From an uncultured Eubacteriales bacterium (lineage in GTDB: Bacteria > Bacillota > Clostridia > Oscillospirales > CAG-382), in contig URCT01000085.1 of NCBI GenBank assembly GCA_900546385.1, forward strand, positions 1 to 11,737: a stretch of 11,737 nt of DNA. Reading direction: 5' to 3'. Below are positions 1 to 7,077 of this stretch, piece by piece. Position numbers and translations under genes: made by a program. The notes under the pieces are model-generated. The model worked only from the letters and a program-made list of their open reading frames with translations, did not search any database and was not told the origin of the DNA. The first letter of the stretch is position 1. Each line of letters opens with the position of its first letter.

Positions 1-906
1 CATGTTGAAGGTGTTGAACATATCGCGCTCATCAATGTTTCCGGCCTTTGCGATTAAATCGAAAATCGGAAGCACCCGAACGGCTGCACGGTCGATTTCG
101 GCGCAAAGCCCATCGGGAATGCTGCGCGGAATGTTTTCGTAAAAACCGCCGCCGGTGATGTGGGAAATGCCGCGCACGGTCACCTTTTCAAGAAGCGAAA
201 GAATCGGTTTTACATAGATTTTGGTCGGCGTCAGCAGCGTTTCGCCGACGCTTTTGCCACCGAGTTCTGCGACCGGCGTTTTGATGTCGGCTTTTTCTAC
301 ATCGAATACCTTGCGTACCAGCGAAAAACCGTTGGAATGCACGCCGCTGGACGGGAGCGCCACGATCACATCCCCCTCACGCATGGTTTTGTTGTCCAAA
401 ATCTTCTTTTTATCGACCGCACCGACCGCAAACCCGGCAAGGTCATATTCCTCGACCGGATAAAAACCGGGCATTTCTGCGGTTTCGCCGCCGATGAGTG
501 CCGCGCCGGACTGCACACAGCCCTCCGCCACACCCGAAACAATTTGGGCAATGCGCTCCGGCACGTTTTTGCCGCAGGCGATATAATCGAGGAAAAAGAG
601 CGGCTTTGCACCGCTGCAAATGATGTCGTTGACGCACATGGCAACACAGTCGATGCCGACCGTGTCGTGCTTGTCCATCAAAAAGGCGAGCTTTAATTTG
701 GTGCCGACGCCGTCCGTGCCGCTGACAAGTACCGGTCGTTCCATGCCGGTCACGTCTAATTCAAACAGACCGCCAAAGCCGCCGATGTCCGAGCATACGC
801 CGCTTGTCATGGTGCGTGCGATATGCGCTTTCATAAGCTCGACCGCTTTGTAGCCGGCAGTGATGTCCACACCGGCGTTTTTATAGCTTTCACTGTAACT
901 TTTCAT
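1..906 (-). CDS. purM: Phosphoribosylformylglycinamidine cyclo-ligase (AIR synthetase), 3' end cut by window edge
   Basis: PurM closes the imidazole ring in purine synthesis: FGAM + ATP gives 5-aminoimidazole ribonucleotide (AIR). It is a cytosolic enzyme. The minus-strand frame stays open for 302 codons from ATG at 906 to the window edge. Visible motifs are the start MKSYSESYKNAGVDITAGYKA, the ATP-binding VSGTDGVGTKLK near residue 61, CVNDIICSGA, GGETAEMPG, the glycine-rich SHITGGGFYENIPR, and MFNTFNM at the edge. The family is usually about 340-350 residues, so roughly 40 C-terminal residues lie outside the window. A GGAGG ribosome-binding site sits at 913-917, 6 bases before the start. The gene begins 24 bases after the purF stop, so it is cotranscribed with purF. 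purN, purH and purD would be expected beyond the left edge by analogy with other Clostridia; this is inference. Confidence 0.96.
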   Translation of the reverse strand, partial: MKSYSESYKNAGVDITAGYKAVELMKAHIARTMTSGVCSDIGGFGGLFELDVTGMERPVLVSGTDGVGTKLKLAFLMDKHDTVGIDCVAMCVNDIICSGAKPLFFLDYIACGKNVPERIAQIVSGVAEGCVQSGAALIGGETAEMPGFYPVEEYDLAGFAVGAVDKKKILDNKTMREGDVIVALPSSGVHSNGFSLVRKVFDVEKADIKTPVAELGGKSVGETLLTPTKIYVKPILSLLEKVTVRGISHITGGGFYENIPRSIPDGLCAEIDRAAVRVLPIFDLIAKAGNIDERDMFNTFNM

Positions 907-930
907 GTTTGTCCTCCAAGTCCTTCGCCG

Positions 931-2385
931 TCATTCGCCTTTGTCGAGCGGCAGTTTTTCTTCGAAACGGCTTTTGCCGTTGTCAAGCGGAATTTCGGTC
1001 GGATAGTTCCCGTCAAAGCAGGCGGCACAGTGGGAACATTGTTTGTTGTCGTGCGCTGCAAGCATACCGAGATGGTTGACGTTTAAGTAGCCGAGACTGT
1101 CCACACCGATGATTTTTGCGATTTCCTCCACCGAATGACGGCAGGCGATGAGCTTGTCGCGCGAATCGATGTCGGTGCCGTAGTAGCAGGGATTTAAGAA
1201 GGGCGGTGCGGAAACACGCATATGGATTTCCTTTGCACCTGCGTCGCGTAACAGCTTGATGACCGGCGCACTGGTCGTGCCGCGTACAATCGAGTCGTCA
1301 ATCAAAACCACCCGTTTGCCGTCAACGGCCTCACGCACGACGTTGAGCTTGATGCGAACCTTGTCCTCGCGCGACGATTGTCCGGGCGAAATAAAGGTTC
1401 TTGCAATGTATTTGTTTTTGATAAGGCCGATGCCGTAGGGAATGCCGCTCTGACGGGCATAGCCGATGGCAGCGTCAATGCCCGAATCGGGAACGCCGAT
1501 GACAATATCGGCCTGCACCGGATGCTCGAGAGCCAAAAAAGCACCGGCACGCAGTCTTGCCGTGTGTACCGAGCAGCCGTCGATCTGACTGTCGGGACGG
1601 GCAAAATAAATGTACTCGAAAATACAGATTTTCTTTTCTGCCTTGTCGCAGTGATCGGTGATCGAACGAACGCCGTTTTTGTCAAACACAACGATTTCAC
1701 CCGGCTCAACATCGCGGATAAACGTTGCGCCGACCGCGTCAAGCGCACAGCTTTCCGAAGCGACAATGTAGCGGCCGTCCTCGGTCTTGCCGTAGCAGAG
1801 CGGCCGGAAACCGTGTTCGTCGCGCACGGCGATAAGCTTCGACGGCGACATGAGTACGAGCGAATACGCACCCTTTATCCGGTTCATGGCGCGGTTTACG
1901 GCTTCTTCCACCGAGGACGAATGAATGCGCTCCTTGGTGATGACATAGGAGATGACCTCGGTGTCGCTGGTCGTGTGGAAGATCGAGCCTTCAAGCTCCA
2001 ATTCCTCGCGCAGGGCGGAGGAGTTGACTAAATTTCCGTTGTGAGCCAGTGCCATGCGGCCTTTGATGTGATTGACCACAATGGGTTGGGCGTTGACGCG
2101 GTCGTTCGAGCCGGTTGTGCCGTAACGCACGTGTGCAACCGCCATGTTGCCGTCTCCGAGACCGGCTAAAACGCGCGGCGTGAAAACATCGTTGACAAGT
2201 CCCAGATCCTTGTAGGAATTGAACAGACCGCGGTCGCCAACCACGATTCCGGCACTTTCTTGGCCGCGGTGCTGGAGGGCGAATAACCCATAGTAGCAGG
2301 TTGAAGCCACGTCGCAGGTCTCCGGCGCGAAAACGCCGAAAACGCCGCATTCTTCGTGAATTTCGTGATTTTTAGTATGTATCAT
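931..2385 (-). CDS. purF: Amidophosphoribosyltransferase (glutamine PRPP amidotransferase)
   Basis: PurF catalyses the first committed step of purine synthesis: PRPP + glutamine gives phosphoribosylamine + glutamate + pyrophosphate. The 484-residue length is normal. The N-terminal Ntn-hydrolase glutaminase domain begins with a 12-residue propeptide, so the nucleophile after processing is Cys13 in EECGVFG. HVRYGTTG (85-92) and HNGNLVN (115-121) are glutaminase motifs. The C-terminal phosphoribosyltransferase domain has the PRPP loop VVLIDDSIVRGTTS (359-372) and the flexible loop around 329-340. Cys254, Cys400 and the cluster Cys450/453/456 match the [4Fe-4S] ligands of the Bacillus subtilis-type, oxygen-sensitive enzyme. 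The start codon is fixed by the propeptide, but only a weak GGA-type ribosome-binding site precedes it, unlike its neighbours. Allosteric inhibition by AMP/GMP-type nucleotides is known for the family. Third gene of the purE operon. Confidence 0.98.
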   Translation of the reverse strand: MIHTKNHEIHEECGVFGVFAPETCDVASTCYYGLFALQHRGQESAGIVVGDRGLFNSYKDLGLVNDVFTPRVLAGLGDGNMAVAHVRYGTTGSNDRVNAQPIVVNHIKGRMALAHNGNLVNSSALREELELEGSIFHTTSDTEVISYVITKERIHSSSVEEAVNRAMNRIKGAYSLVLMSPSKLIAVRDEHGFRPLCYGKTEDGRYIVASESCALDAVGATFIRDVEPGEIVVFDKNGVRSITDHCDKAEKKICIFEYIYFARPDSQIDGCSVHTARLRAGAFLALEHPVQADIVIGVPDSGIDAAIGYARQSGIPYGIGLIKNKYIARTFISPGQSSREDKVRIKLNVVREAVDGKRVVLIDDSIVRGTTSAPVIKLLRDAGAKEIHMRVSAPPFLNPCYYGTDIDSRDKLIACRHSVEEIAKIIGVDSLGYLNVNHLGMLAAHDNKQCSHCAACFDGNYPTEIPLDNGKSRFEEKLPLDKGE

Positions 2386-2471
2386 AAAACTATGTCCGTC
2401 ACTTTCGTTTCAGACGCTTTCAGGCGTTATGTTGCCTGAAACGCGAGATGGAGGGGCTTTCGGTGCAAGCT
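2386..2471 (-). promoter_or_regulatory. purC-purF intergenic region with two mutually exclusive hairpins
   Basis: This 86-base gap lies inside the operon. Read on the minus strand, the segment TTTCAGGC (2441-2434) can pair with GCCTGAAA (2425-2418), giving an 8-bp stem and 8-base loop. The overlapping segment CGTTTCAG (2443-2436) can instead pair with CTGAAACG (2413-2406), also 8 bp. Only one can form at a time. No U-run follows, so this is not an intrinsic terminator. The structures lie just upstream of the purF start, which lacks a good ribosome-binding site. They might affect RNA processing or purF translation; that role is inference. Confidence 0.5.
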
Positions 2472-3182
2472 TTATTCGCCTAAAAGACGCTTGCGGATCT
2501 CGATGTACGCATCCTCCACATGACCGAGGTCGCGGCGGAAGCGGTCTTTGTCGAGCTTTTCGTGGGTCTTGCTGTCCCAAAAACGGCAGGTGTCGGGCGA
2601 AATCTCGTCGGCAAGAACGATTTTGCCGTCATGGGTTCTGCCAAATTCCAGCTTGAAATCGACAAGCTCAATGCCGAGACCCAGAAAATACTTCTTCAAA
2701 ACCTCATTGACCTTGAAAGCAAGCGTTTTAATAGTCTCAATCTCTTCTTTGGTCGCAAGCTTTAAGGCAAGCGCATGATACGAATTGATGAGCGGATCGC
2801 CGAGATCGTCGTTCTTGTAGGAAAATTCAATGGTCGGCTCGTCAAAAACAATGCCTTCCTCAACGCCGTAACGCTTGGCAAAGCTTCCGGCCGAGATGTT
2901 GCGGATGATGACCTCAAGCGGCACGATGCTTACTTTTTTGACGACGGTTTCGCGGTCGCTTAATTCCTTGACAAAGTGCGTCGGAACGCCTTCTTTTTCG
3001 AGTAATTGCATCAGATAGTTGGTCACGCGGTTGTTGATGACGCCTTTGCCGGCAATCGTGCCTTTTTTGAGGCCGTTAAACGCGGTCGCGTCGTCCTTGT
3101 AATCGACAATGACGAGATTTTCGTCGGTCGTGGCGTAAACTTTCTTGGCCTTGCCCTCATAAAGCTGTACGGTCTTTTCCAT
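2472..3182 (-). CDS. purC: Phosphoribosylaminoimidazole-succinocarboxamide synthase (SAICAR synthetase)
   Basis: PurC condenses CAIR with aspartate using ATP to make SAICAR, the intermediate before AICAR (ZMP). At 236 residues it has the standard single-domain bacterial length. Visible motifs are the N-terminal LYEGKAKKVY (residues 7-16), the nucleotide-contacting DDATAFNG (30-37), the first family signature VPLEVIIRNISAGSF (87-101), and the second family signature around VDFKLEFG then LADEISPDTCRFWD. The ATG at 3182 is preceded by AGGAG on the minus strand about 8 bases upstream, which supports this start. It follows purE by 49 bases and should be on the same transcript. No transmembrane or signal segment is present. 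Confidence 0.98.
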   Translation of the reverse strand: MEKTVQLYEGKAKKVYATTDENLVIVDYKDDATAFNGLKKGTIAGKGVINNRVTNYLMQLLEKEGVPTHFVKELSDRETVVKKVSIVPLEVIIRNISAGSFAKRYGVEEGIVFDEPTIEFSYKNDDLGDPLINSYHALALKLATKEEIETIKTLAFKVNEVLKKYFLGLGIELVDFKLEFGRTHDGKIVLADEISPDTCRFWDSKTHEKLDKDRFRRDLGHVEDAYIEIRKRLLGE

Positions 3183-3231
3183 CTTGAATTCTCCTTGTCT
3201 GTTTTATGGGTATTGATTCTTCTTCTATAAC

Positions 3232-3726
3232 TTATGCGTTAAAGCGTTCTTCGATGGCCTTGTTTTTTTCGATGACCTTGTCATGCCCGGCGTTCCTTGC
3301 GTCATTTAACTTTTTTGCAAGTGCTTCGTCGGTCACGGCCAAAATCTCGATACAAAGCAAAGCGGCGTTGACGGCACCTCCGATGGCGACTGTTGCAACC
3401 GGAATGCCGCTCGGCATCTGAACAGTCGATAAAAGTGCGTCAACACCGTCGAGAACGGTTGATTTTACGGGGATTCCGATTACGGGGAGTGTGGTGTTTG
3501 CAGCGATAGCTCCTGCAAGGTGCGCAGCCATGCCGGCGGCGGCGATGATGGCGCCAAAGCCGTTCGCGCGTGCGGAAAGCGCAAAGGCGCGTGCCTCCTC
3601 AGGCGTGCGGTGCGCCGAATACACGTGTACCTCATGCGGAACACCATAGTCCTTTAAGGTGTCAATCGCCTTTTCGACGATCGGAAGATCACTGTCGCTG
3701 CCCATGATGACGGCAACTTTTTTCAT
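3232..3726 (-). CDS. purE: 5-(carboxyamino)imidazole ribonucleotide mutase (PurE, AIR carboxylase family)
   Basis: PurE produces CAIR, from N5-CAIR in class I enzymes or directly from AIR and CO2 in class II. The 164-residue length is typical. Visible motifs are GSDSD (9-13), SAHRTPEEA (37-45), AGMAAHLAG with His69, PVIGIPV, and TVQMPSGIPVATVAIG. SAHR and the AAHL loop look class I, which usually depends on the ATP-dependent PurK. No purK lies between purE and purC, so its partner is elsewhere or absent. The frame stays open upstream to 3861, but that extension would translate the terminator and riboswitch. I chose ATG at 3726 because MKKVAVIMGSDSD is the standard N-terminus and an AAAGGAA ribosome-binding site precedes it. 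First gene of the operon, under riboswitch control. Confidence 0.97.
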   Translation of the reverse strand: MKKVAVIMGSDSDLPIVEKAIDTLKDYGVPHEVHVYSAHRTPEEARAFALSARANGFGAIIAAAGMAAHLAGAIAANTTLPVIGIPVKSTVLDGVDALLSTVQMPSGIPVATVAIGGAVNAALLCIEILAVTDEALAKKLNDARNAGHDKVIEKNKAIEERFNA

Positions 3727-3773
3727 GTGTTCACATTCCTTTCTTATCTCGAATCCCGAGCGGATGAGCCGGG

Positions 3774-3812
3774 AAAACAAAAAGACACACTTACTCTGAC
3801 GAAGCAAGTGTG
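3774..3812 (-). terminator. Intrinsic terminator of the ZTP riboswitch expression platform
   Basis: On the minus strand a stem of about 11 bp (arms 3812-3802 and 3796-3786, two G-U pairs, 5-base loop) is followed directly by the U-rich tract CTTTTTGTTTT. Its 5' arm starts at the last base of the aptamer's conserved GGGC, so folding of the ligand-bound aptamer can compete with it. Termination here would stop transcription before purE. Confidence 0.85.
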
Positions 3813-3890
3813 CCCAGACGGTCGGCGAGTATGTTCTCTGTTCCCTTGTGGTAATCCACATTTCCGTCAGTTGCAGAGAATTTCGTTTAC
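3812..3890 (-). ncRNA. ZTP (pfl-motif) riboswitch aptamer in the purE leader
   Basis: The aptamer senses ZTP/ZMP, the AICAR nucleotides that build up when 10-formyl-tetrahydrofolate is short, and the class normally turns genes on. All core elements are visible on the minus strand. P1 is TTCTCTG (3880-3874) with CAGAGAA (3840-3834). P2 is TGTGG-ATTA-CCACA (3860-3847), preceded by CTGACGG. The AGGGAA linker lies between P2 and the P1 3' arm. The conserved 3' block CCGACCGTCTGGGC follows (its CCGTCTGGGC at 3821-3812). The pseudoknot GACGG (3868-3864) with CCGTC (3821-3817) is a perfect 5 bp. The predicted transcription start near 3890 puts the aptamer at the very 5' end. Placement before purE is a classic setting for this class. 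The identification is from recalled consensus, not a covariance search. Confidence 0.9.
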
Positions 3891-3896
3891 AAGAGT

Positions 3897-3925
3897 ATTA
3901 TAACAGTAAACCGGCAAAATGTCAA
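3897..3925 (-). promoter_or_regulatory. Sigma-A promoter of the purE operon
   Basis: On the minus strand the -35 TTGACA (3925-3920) and -10 TATAAT (3902-3897) are both perfect consensus with a 17-base spacer. Transcription should begin near 3890, immediately before the riboswitch P1 stem. Such a strong core promoter fits an operon whose output is set downstream by attenuation. Confidence 0.9.
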
Positions 3926-3978
3926 CCGATAATTTTGCTAAATATTCGTGGTGTCCGTGTGAACAATTCTGTATGGTT

Positions 3979-4716
3979 TTACGGTTTTTCCGGCGAAATG
4001 TAGTCTTTCGGCAGGGGCGCGTCACTCAAAACCGCATCAAACGCGGAAATATGCCGTAAATTCTGCAAACAGCTCACACCGAATTTGCTGCTGTCGCATA
4101 ACAAAATCCGCTTTTGGGACTGTTCGCACATGGCAAGTCGGATCTCGTTTTCTTCGGCGGAATTGTCGCAGGCGTAACCGTTTTGCGTGATGCCGCGGCA
4201 GGAGAAAAAGCAGAGGTCGGCGTTGTAGCTTCGAATGGTGCGAAGCGCGTCTGTGCCGACATAGGAAAACGAGCGGTTAATCATGCTTCCGCCGGTGCAG
4301 ATGTTTTTGATGCCGGCCCCGCCGAGTGCAAGCGATGTTTTGGCACTGCTTGTAAGGACGATCAAATTCTTGAACGCGGCAAGCTGCGGTACAAGCGCGA
4401 AGGCGGTCGTGGAGCCGTCCAACATTAACACCATGCCGTCGGACACATAGCCTGCGGCCTTTTCGGCAATGAGCGCCTTTGCCTTGTCGCGCTCGTCCAA
4501 ACGGCGCAAGAACGGGATCTTTTCGTCGGCGGCCGCGTGTACTAACTTGTACGACCCGTGCGTGCGGATGAGATATCCCTTGTCTTCTAACTTGATCAAA
4601 TCGCGCCGCAGCGTCGAACGGCTGACAAACAGCTCCTTTGCCAGCGTTTCCAAAGCCAGCCCTTCGCCCGTGACGAGCAAACGCAGAATTTTTTCTTCTC
4701 TCTCATAAAACGGCAT
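3979..4716 (-). CDS. DeoR/GlpR-family transcriptional regulator of sugar metabolism
   Basis: A DNA-binding repressor of the DeoR family, 245 residues, usual length about 250. The N-terminal winged helix-turn-helix covers residues 5-58, with LAKELFVSRSTLRRDLIKLEDKG as the HTH core. The C-terminal DeoRC sensor domain starts near residue 75, with the effector-site motif MLDGSTTA, LTSSAKTSLAL, CTGGSMINRSFSYVGTDA and CDSSKFG near the end. DeoRC domains are NagB-like folds that bind phosphorylated sugars. A GGAGTG ribosome-binding site lies about 7 bases before ATG 4716. The gene is divergent from the EgsA-like gene across a 160-base region with inverted repeats, so it probably controls that module and itself; this is inference. 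I see no clear terminator between its stop and the purE promoter, which lies about 53 bases downstream on the same strand. Confidence 0.92.
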   Translation of the reverse strand: MPFYEREEKILRLLVTGEGLALETLAKELFVSRSTLRRDLIKLEDKGYLIRTHGSYKLVHAAADEKIPFLRRLDERDKAKALIAEKAAGYVSDGMVLMLDGSTTAFALVPQLAAFKNLIVLTSSAKTSLALGGAGIKNICTGGSMINRSFSYVGTDALRTIRSYNADLCFFSCRGITQNGYACDNSAEENEIRLAMCEQSQKRILLCDSSKFGVSCLQNLRHISAFDAVLSDAPLPKDYISPEKP

Positions 4717-4746
4717 ACAATCACTCCGGTGAAAATCGGCAAGAAC

Positions 4747-4808
4747 TGAACGAAACGTCCGAAATATCGTTCAATTACTGCGCGATATCTTCAATCATTC
4801 GTTCGAAT
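4747..4808. promoter_or_regulatory. Candidate DeoR-family operator: TCGTTC-type inverted repeats
   Basis: Three copies of a TCGTTCR half-site lie between the divergent regulator and the egsA-like gene. TGAACGA (4747-4753) and TCGTTCA (4767-4773) form a 7-bp inverted repeat with a 13-base spacer. ATTCGTTCGAAT (4797-4808) is a 12-base palindrome (5-bp arms) that contains the third copy and ends one base before the plus-strand -35. A further inverted repeat ATATCG/CGATAT (4764-4769, 4783-4788) also has a 13-base spacer. Binding by the adjacent regulator is inferred from position and symmetry. Confidence 0.55.
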
Positions 4809-4809
4809 C

Positions 4810-4838
4810 TTGACTTTTTCGAGGTTTTGTCTTAGTAT
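4810..4838 (+). promoter_or_regulatory. Probable promoter of the egsA-like operon
   Basis: TTGACT (4810-4815) and TAGTAT (4833-4838) are spaced by 17 bases. TATAAC at 4836-4841 is an alternative -10 with a less favourable 20-base spacing. The palindrome at 4797-4808 abuts the -35, so a repressor bound there would block RNA polymerase. Confidence 0.6.
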
Positions 4839-4876
4839 AACATAAGAAACAAAAATATGCAAGAAGGAGAAAAAAC

Positions 4877-6178
4877 ATGGTTCTACAGGAGATTCAACAC
4901 TGCCCGTGCGGCAAAATCCACCGTTCGTCGGTCAAACAGCTTGTTGTCGGCGCAGGCGTTCTCGAAACACTGCCCGAAATTGTCAAAGATTTTGCCAAAC
5001 CCTTTGTGCTTGCCGATGTGCATACCTTCGCGGCCGCCGGAAAGCGCGTGACGGAACTGCTTGCGGCCGCCGGAAAGCCATATGCGCTGTATGTCTTTGA
5101 AAACGAAGCGTTGAAACCGGACGAAAATACCGTCGGCAGTGCCGTGATGCATTTTGACAACAGCTGCGACGCGGTCATCGCCGTCGGCTCGGGCGTACTC
5201 AACGATACCGGTAAAATTTTGGCCGCCCTTGCCGGAAAGCCGTATGTCATCGTCGGCACCGCTGCGTCGATGGACGGCTATGCGTCGGCCTCCTCGTCGG
5301 TGGAGCGCGACGGCCTTAAAATCACGCTGCCGTCCAAATGCCCGGATATCGTCATCGGCGATACGGATATTCTTAAGGACGCACCGATGCGAATGCTGAT
5401 TTCGGGCCTTGGCGATATGCTCGCCAAATATATCAGTATCTGCGAGTGGCGTCTGTCGCATATCATCACCGGCGAATACTATTGCGAAGCCGTGGCACAA
5501 ATGGTGCGAAGCGCACTGCATACCTGCGTCGAACACGCGGATGGGCTGTTAAGGCGCGACGAACGTGCCGTACAGGCTGTGTTTGAAGGCTTGGTGCTCG
5601 GCGGCGCGGCCATGGAATATGCCGGTATGTCGCGGCCGGCATCGGGCGTGGAGCATTATTTTTCGCATATTTGGGATATGCGCGGTCTGGAATTCGGCAC
5701 GCCGGTCGATCTGCACGGCATCCAATGCGCCATCGGCACGCTGTATGCTGCCGAAATCTATGATTTTTTGCGCACCTATACGCCGGATAAGCAAAAGGCA
5801 CTCGACTACGTGAAACACTTCGATTATGAGGCCTATCAGGAAAAGCTTCGTGCCTTTCTCGGCAAAGGTGCACAAGCGATGATTGCCTTGGAACAAAAAG
5901 AGCAGAAATACAACGTGCAAAAACACGCCGAACGCTTGGAAATCATTCTGAACCGTTGGCCGGAAATTCAGACCGTCATAAACGAAGAAGTGCCGCACGC
6001 CGAAGACATCCGCGCACTGCTTCGCAAAATCGGCGCACCCGAGAGGGCAGACGACATCGGTCTTGACGAACGCGACCTGCCGCGCGTATTTCATGCGACC
6101 AAGGACATCCGCGATAAATACGTGCTGTCGCGGCTGTGCTTTGATTTGGGAATCATCGATGAGATAAACTTTGAATAA
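4877..6178 (+). CDS. egsA: sn-Glycerol-1-phosphate dehydrogenase-like (EgsA/AraM family) metal-dependent NAD(P)H enzyme
   Basis: Member of the iron-containing/dehydroquinate-synthase-like fold family; characterised relatives (archaeal EgsA, B. subtilis AraM) interconvert dihydroxyacetone phosphate and sn-glycerol-1-phosphate. At 433 residues it is somewhat longer than AraM. The nucleotide-binding segment is AVGSGVLNDTGK (102-113), followed by VGTAASMDGYASASSSV (126-142) and GDTDIL (161-166). Probable metal ligands are Asp180 (GLGDMLAKY), His260 (SGVEHYFSH) and His280 (VDLHGIQ). The N-terminus carries CPCGKIH (Cys9, Cys11, His15), a possible extra metal site. AAGGAGA at 4864-4870 sets the start. 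It is first in a plus-strand module with two sugar isomerases, facing a DeoR regulator, which suggests carbohydrate or polyol phosphate use rather than archaeal-type lipid synthesis. The true substrate cannot be read from sequence. Confidence 0.85.
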   Translation: MVLQEIQHCPCGKIHRSSVKQLVVGAGVLETLPEIVKDFAKPFVLADVHTFAAAGKRVTELLAAAGKPYALYVFENEALKPDENTVGSAVMHFDNSCDAVIAVGSGVLNDTGKILAALAGKPYVIVGTAASMDGYASASSSVERDGLKITLPSKCPDIVIGDTDILKDAPMRMLISGLGDMLAKYISICEWRLSHIITGEYYCEAVAQMVRSALHTCVEHADGLLRRDERAVQAVFEGLVLGGAAMEYAGMSRPASGVEHYFSHIWDMRGLEFGTPVDLHGIQCAIGTLYAAEIYDFLRTYTPDKQKALDYVKHFDYEAYQEKLRAFLGKGAQAMIALEQKEQKYNVQKHAERLEIILNRWPEIQTVINEEVPHAEDIRALLRKIGAPERADDIGLDERDLPRVFHATKDIRDKYVLSRLCFDLGIIDEINFE

Positions 6179-6208
6179 ACCGGACCGTTGTCCCGAAAGG
6201 AATCGAAT

Positions 6209-7018
6209 ATGAAACTTTCCATCAATGCAGAACATTTCTGCGACCGTGCCGACGGCAGCAAACGTCCGTTGGAGACCGCCTTGAAGCTGTGCGCCGATGC
6301 CGGATTCTCAAACGTGGACTTGCTTGTGCCGGAAAACGAGGCCGAACAGACGGCAGAAATATTGGAAACATACGCGTTAACGGTCAATCAATCGCATTGC
6401 CCGTTCAACCGCTATGCGAAGAAGGACTATGCGCTCTTTGCAGAGGATATTTTAAGCGCGGTGCGGAGTGCCCACCGTTTGGGTTCGAAAATCCTTGTCG
6501 TTCACGGCGATGAGTTCGATTTTTCCGCCGAGGCATATTCCGAGAAAGCTGTTTTGGAATTCAATTACCGCCTGTTTTCGCCGGCCGCCGAGTTGCTTGA
6601 CCGGTTCGGCATGAAGCTTGCATTTGAGAACGTGTTTCCGGATATGAACGTGCCGCGCTATTGCTCGACGCCGGAGGAGCTGCTGACGCTTGTCGGAAAA
6701 TTCCCGAAAGAAACCGTCGGCATTTGCCTTGATACCGGACACGCCAAGGTGGCGGATGACAAGCATTATCTCGAAAATATCCGCTCGTATGCCGATCGCG
6801 TCATCGCAACGCATATGCACGATAACTATTACGGCAAAGACCTGCATCTGTTCCCGTTTTTGGGCGAACTGGATTTGGCTGCCTGCGTCAAAATCTTAAA
6901 AGAAGCCGGATATGCCGGGGAGTTTACCTATGAATTCGTGTACGACCGCATTCCCGATGAATTCTTGCCGGAGGTGCTGCACCTTTTGTACCGGATGGGA
7001 AAATTCTTGACTGTATAA
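6209..7018 (+). CDS. Xylose-isomerase-like TIM-barrel sugar (phosphate) isomerase/epimerase
   Basis: AP-endonuclease-2 / xylose isomerase-like TIM barrel of 269 residues, a family of divalent-metal sugar isomerases and epimerases. Expected ligand positions are present: His99 (VVHGDE), Glu140 (LAFENVF), Asp175 and His178 (CLDTGHA), His202/His204 (THMHDN) and Glu242 (YEF). The start at 6209 is favoured because AAAGG (6196-6200) sits 8 bases upstream; the frame also opens at a TTG at 6188, which would swallow that site. It begins 30 bases after the EgsA-like stop, so it is probably cotranscribed. Being beside an EgsA-like enzyme and a DeoR regulator, it likely handles a sugar or sugar-phosphate intermediate of the same route. 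The exact substrate is unknown. Confidence 0.85.
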   Translation: MKLSINAEHFCDRADGSKRPLETALKLCADAGFSNVDLLVPENEAEQTAEILETYALTVNQSHCPFNRYAKKDYALFAEDILSAVRSAHRLGSKILVVHGDEFDFSAEAYSEKAVLEFNYRLFSPAAELLDRFGMKLAFENVFPDMNVPRYCSTPEELLTLVGKFPKETVGICLDTGHAKVADDKHYLENIRSYADRVIATHMHDNYYGKDLHLFPFLGELDLAACVKILKEAGYAGEFTYEFVYDRIPDEFLPEVLHLLYRMGKFLTV

Positions 7019-7077
7019 CAAAACGAGCAAAATTGCCCGGAAAAAGAAAAAAATCCTGCTATCCGGCAGAAAATGTC

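Noticed and set aside
160..696. 178-codon plus-strand ORF
   Set aside because: It lies antisense to purM, has no ribosome-binding site of note and its protein looks like a shadow of the real frame.
1378..2031. 217-codon plus-strand ORF
   Set aside because: Fully antisense to the well-defined purF gene; the composition is an Arg/Asp-rich shadow frame.
3727..3861. Upstream in-frame extension of purE
   Set aside because: It would translate the terminator and aptamer; the standard PurE N-terminus and ribosome-binding site point to 3726.
3774..3890. Guanine/adenine or THF riboswitch as alternative identity of the purE leader
   Set aside because: The CTGACGG, P2 hairpin and CCGTCTGGGC pseudoknot layout fits the ZTP class and lacks the purine-riboswitch three-way junction.
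4883..5536. 217-codon minus-strand ORF
   Set aside because: Antisense to the EgsA-like gene, whose motifs are clear.
7019..7077. Possible terminator between the two TIM-barrel genes
   Set aside because: Only 4-bp stems (CTGC/GCAG, GCAA/TTGC) without a T-run on the plus strand.
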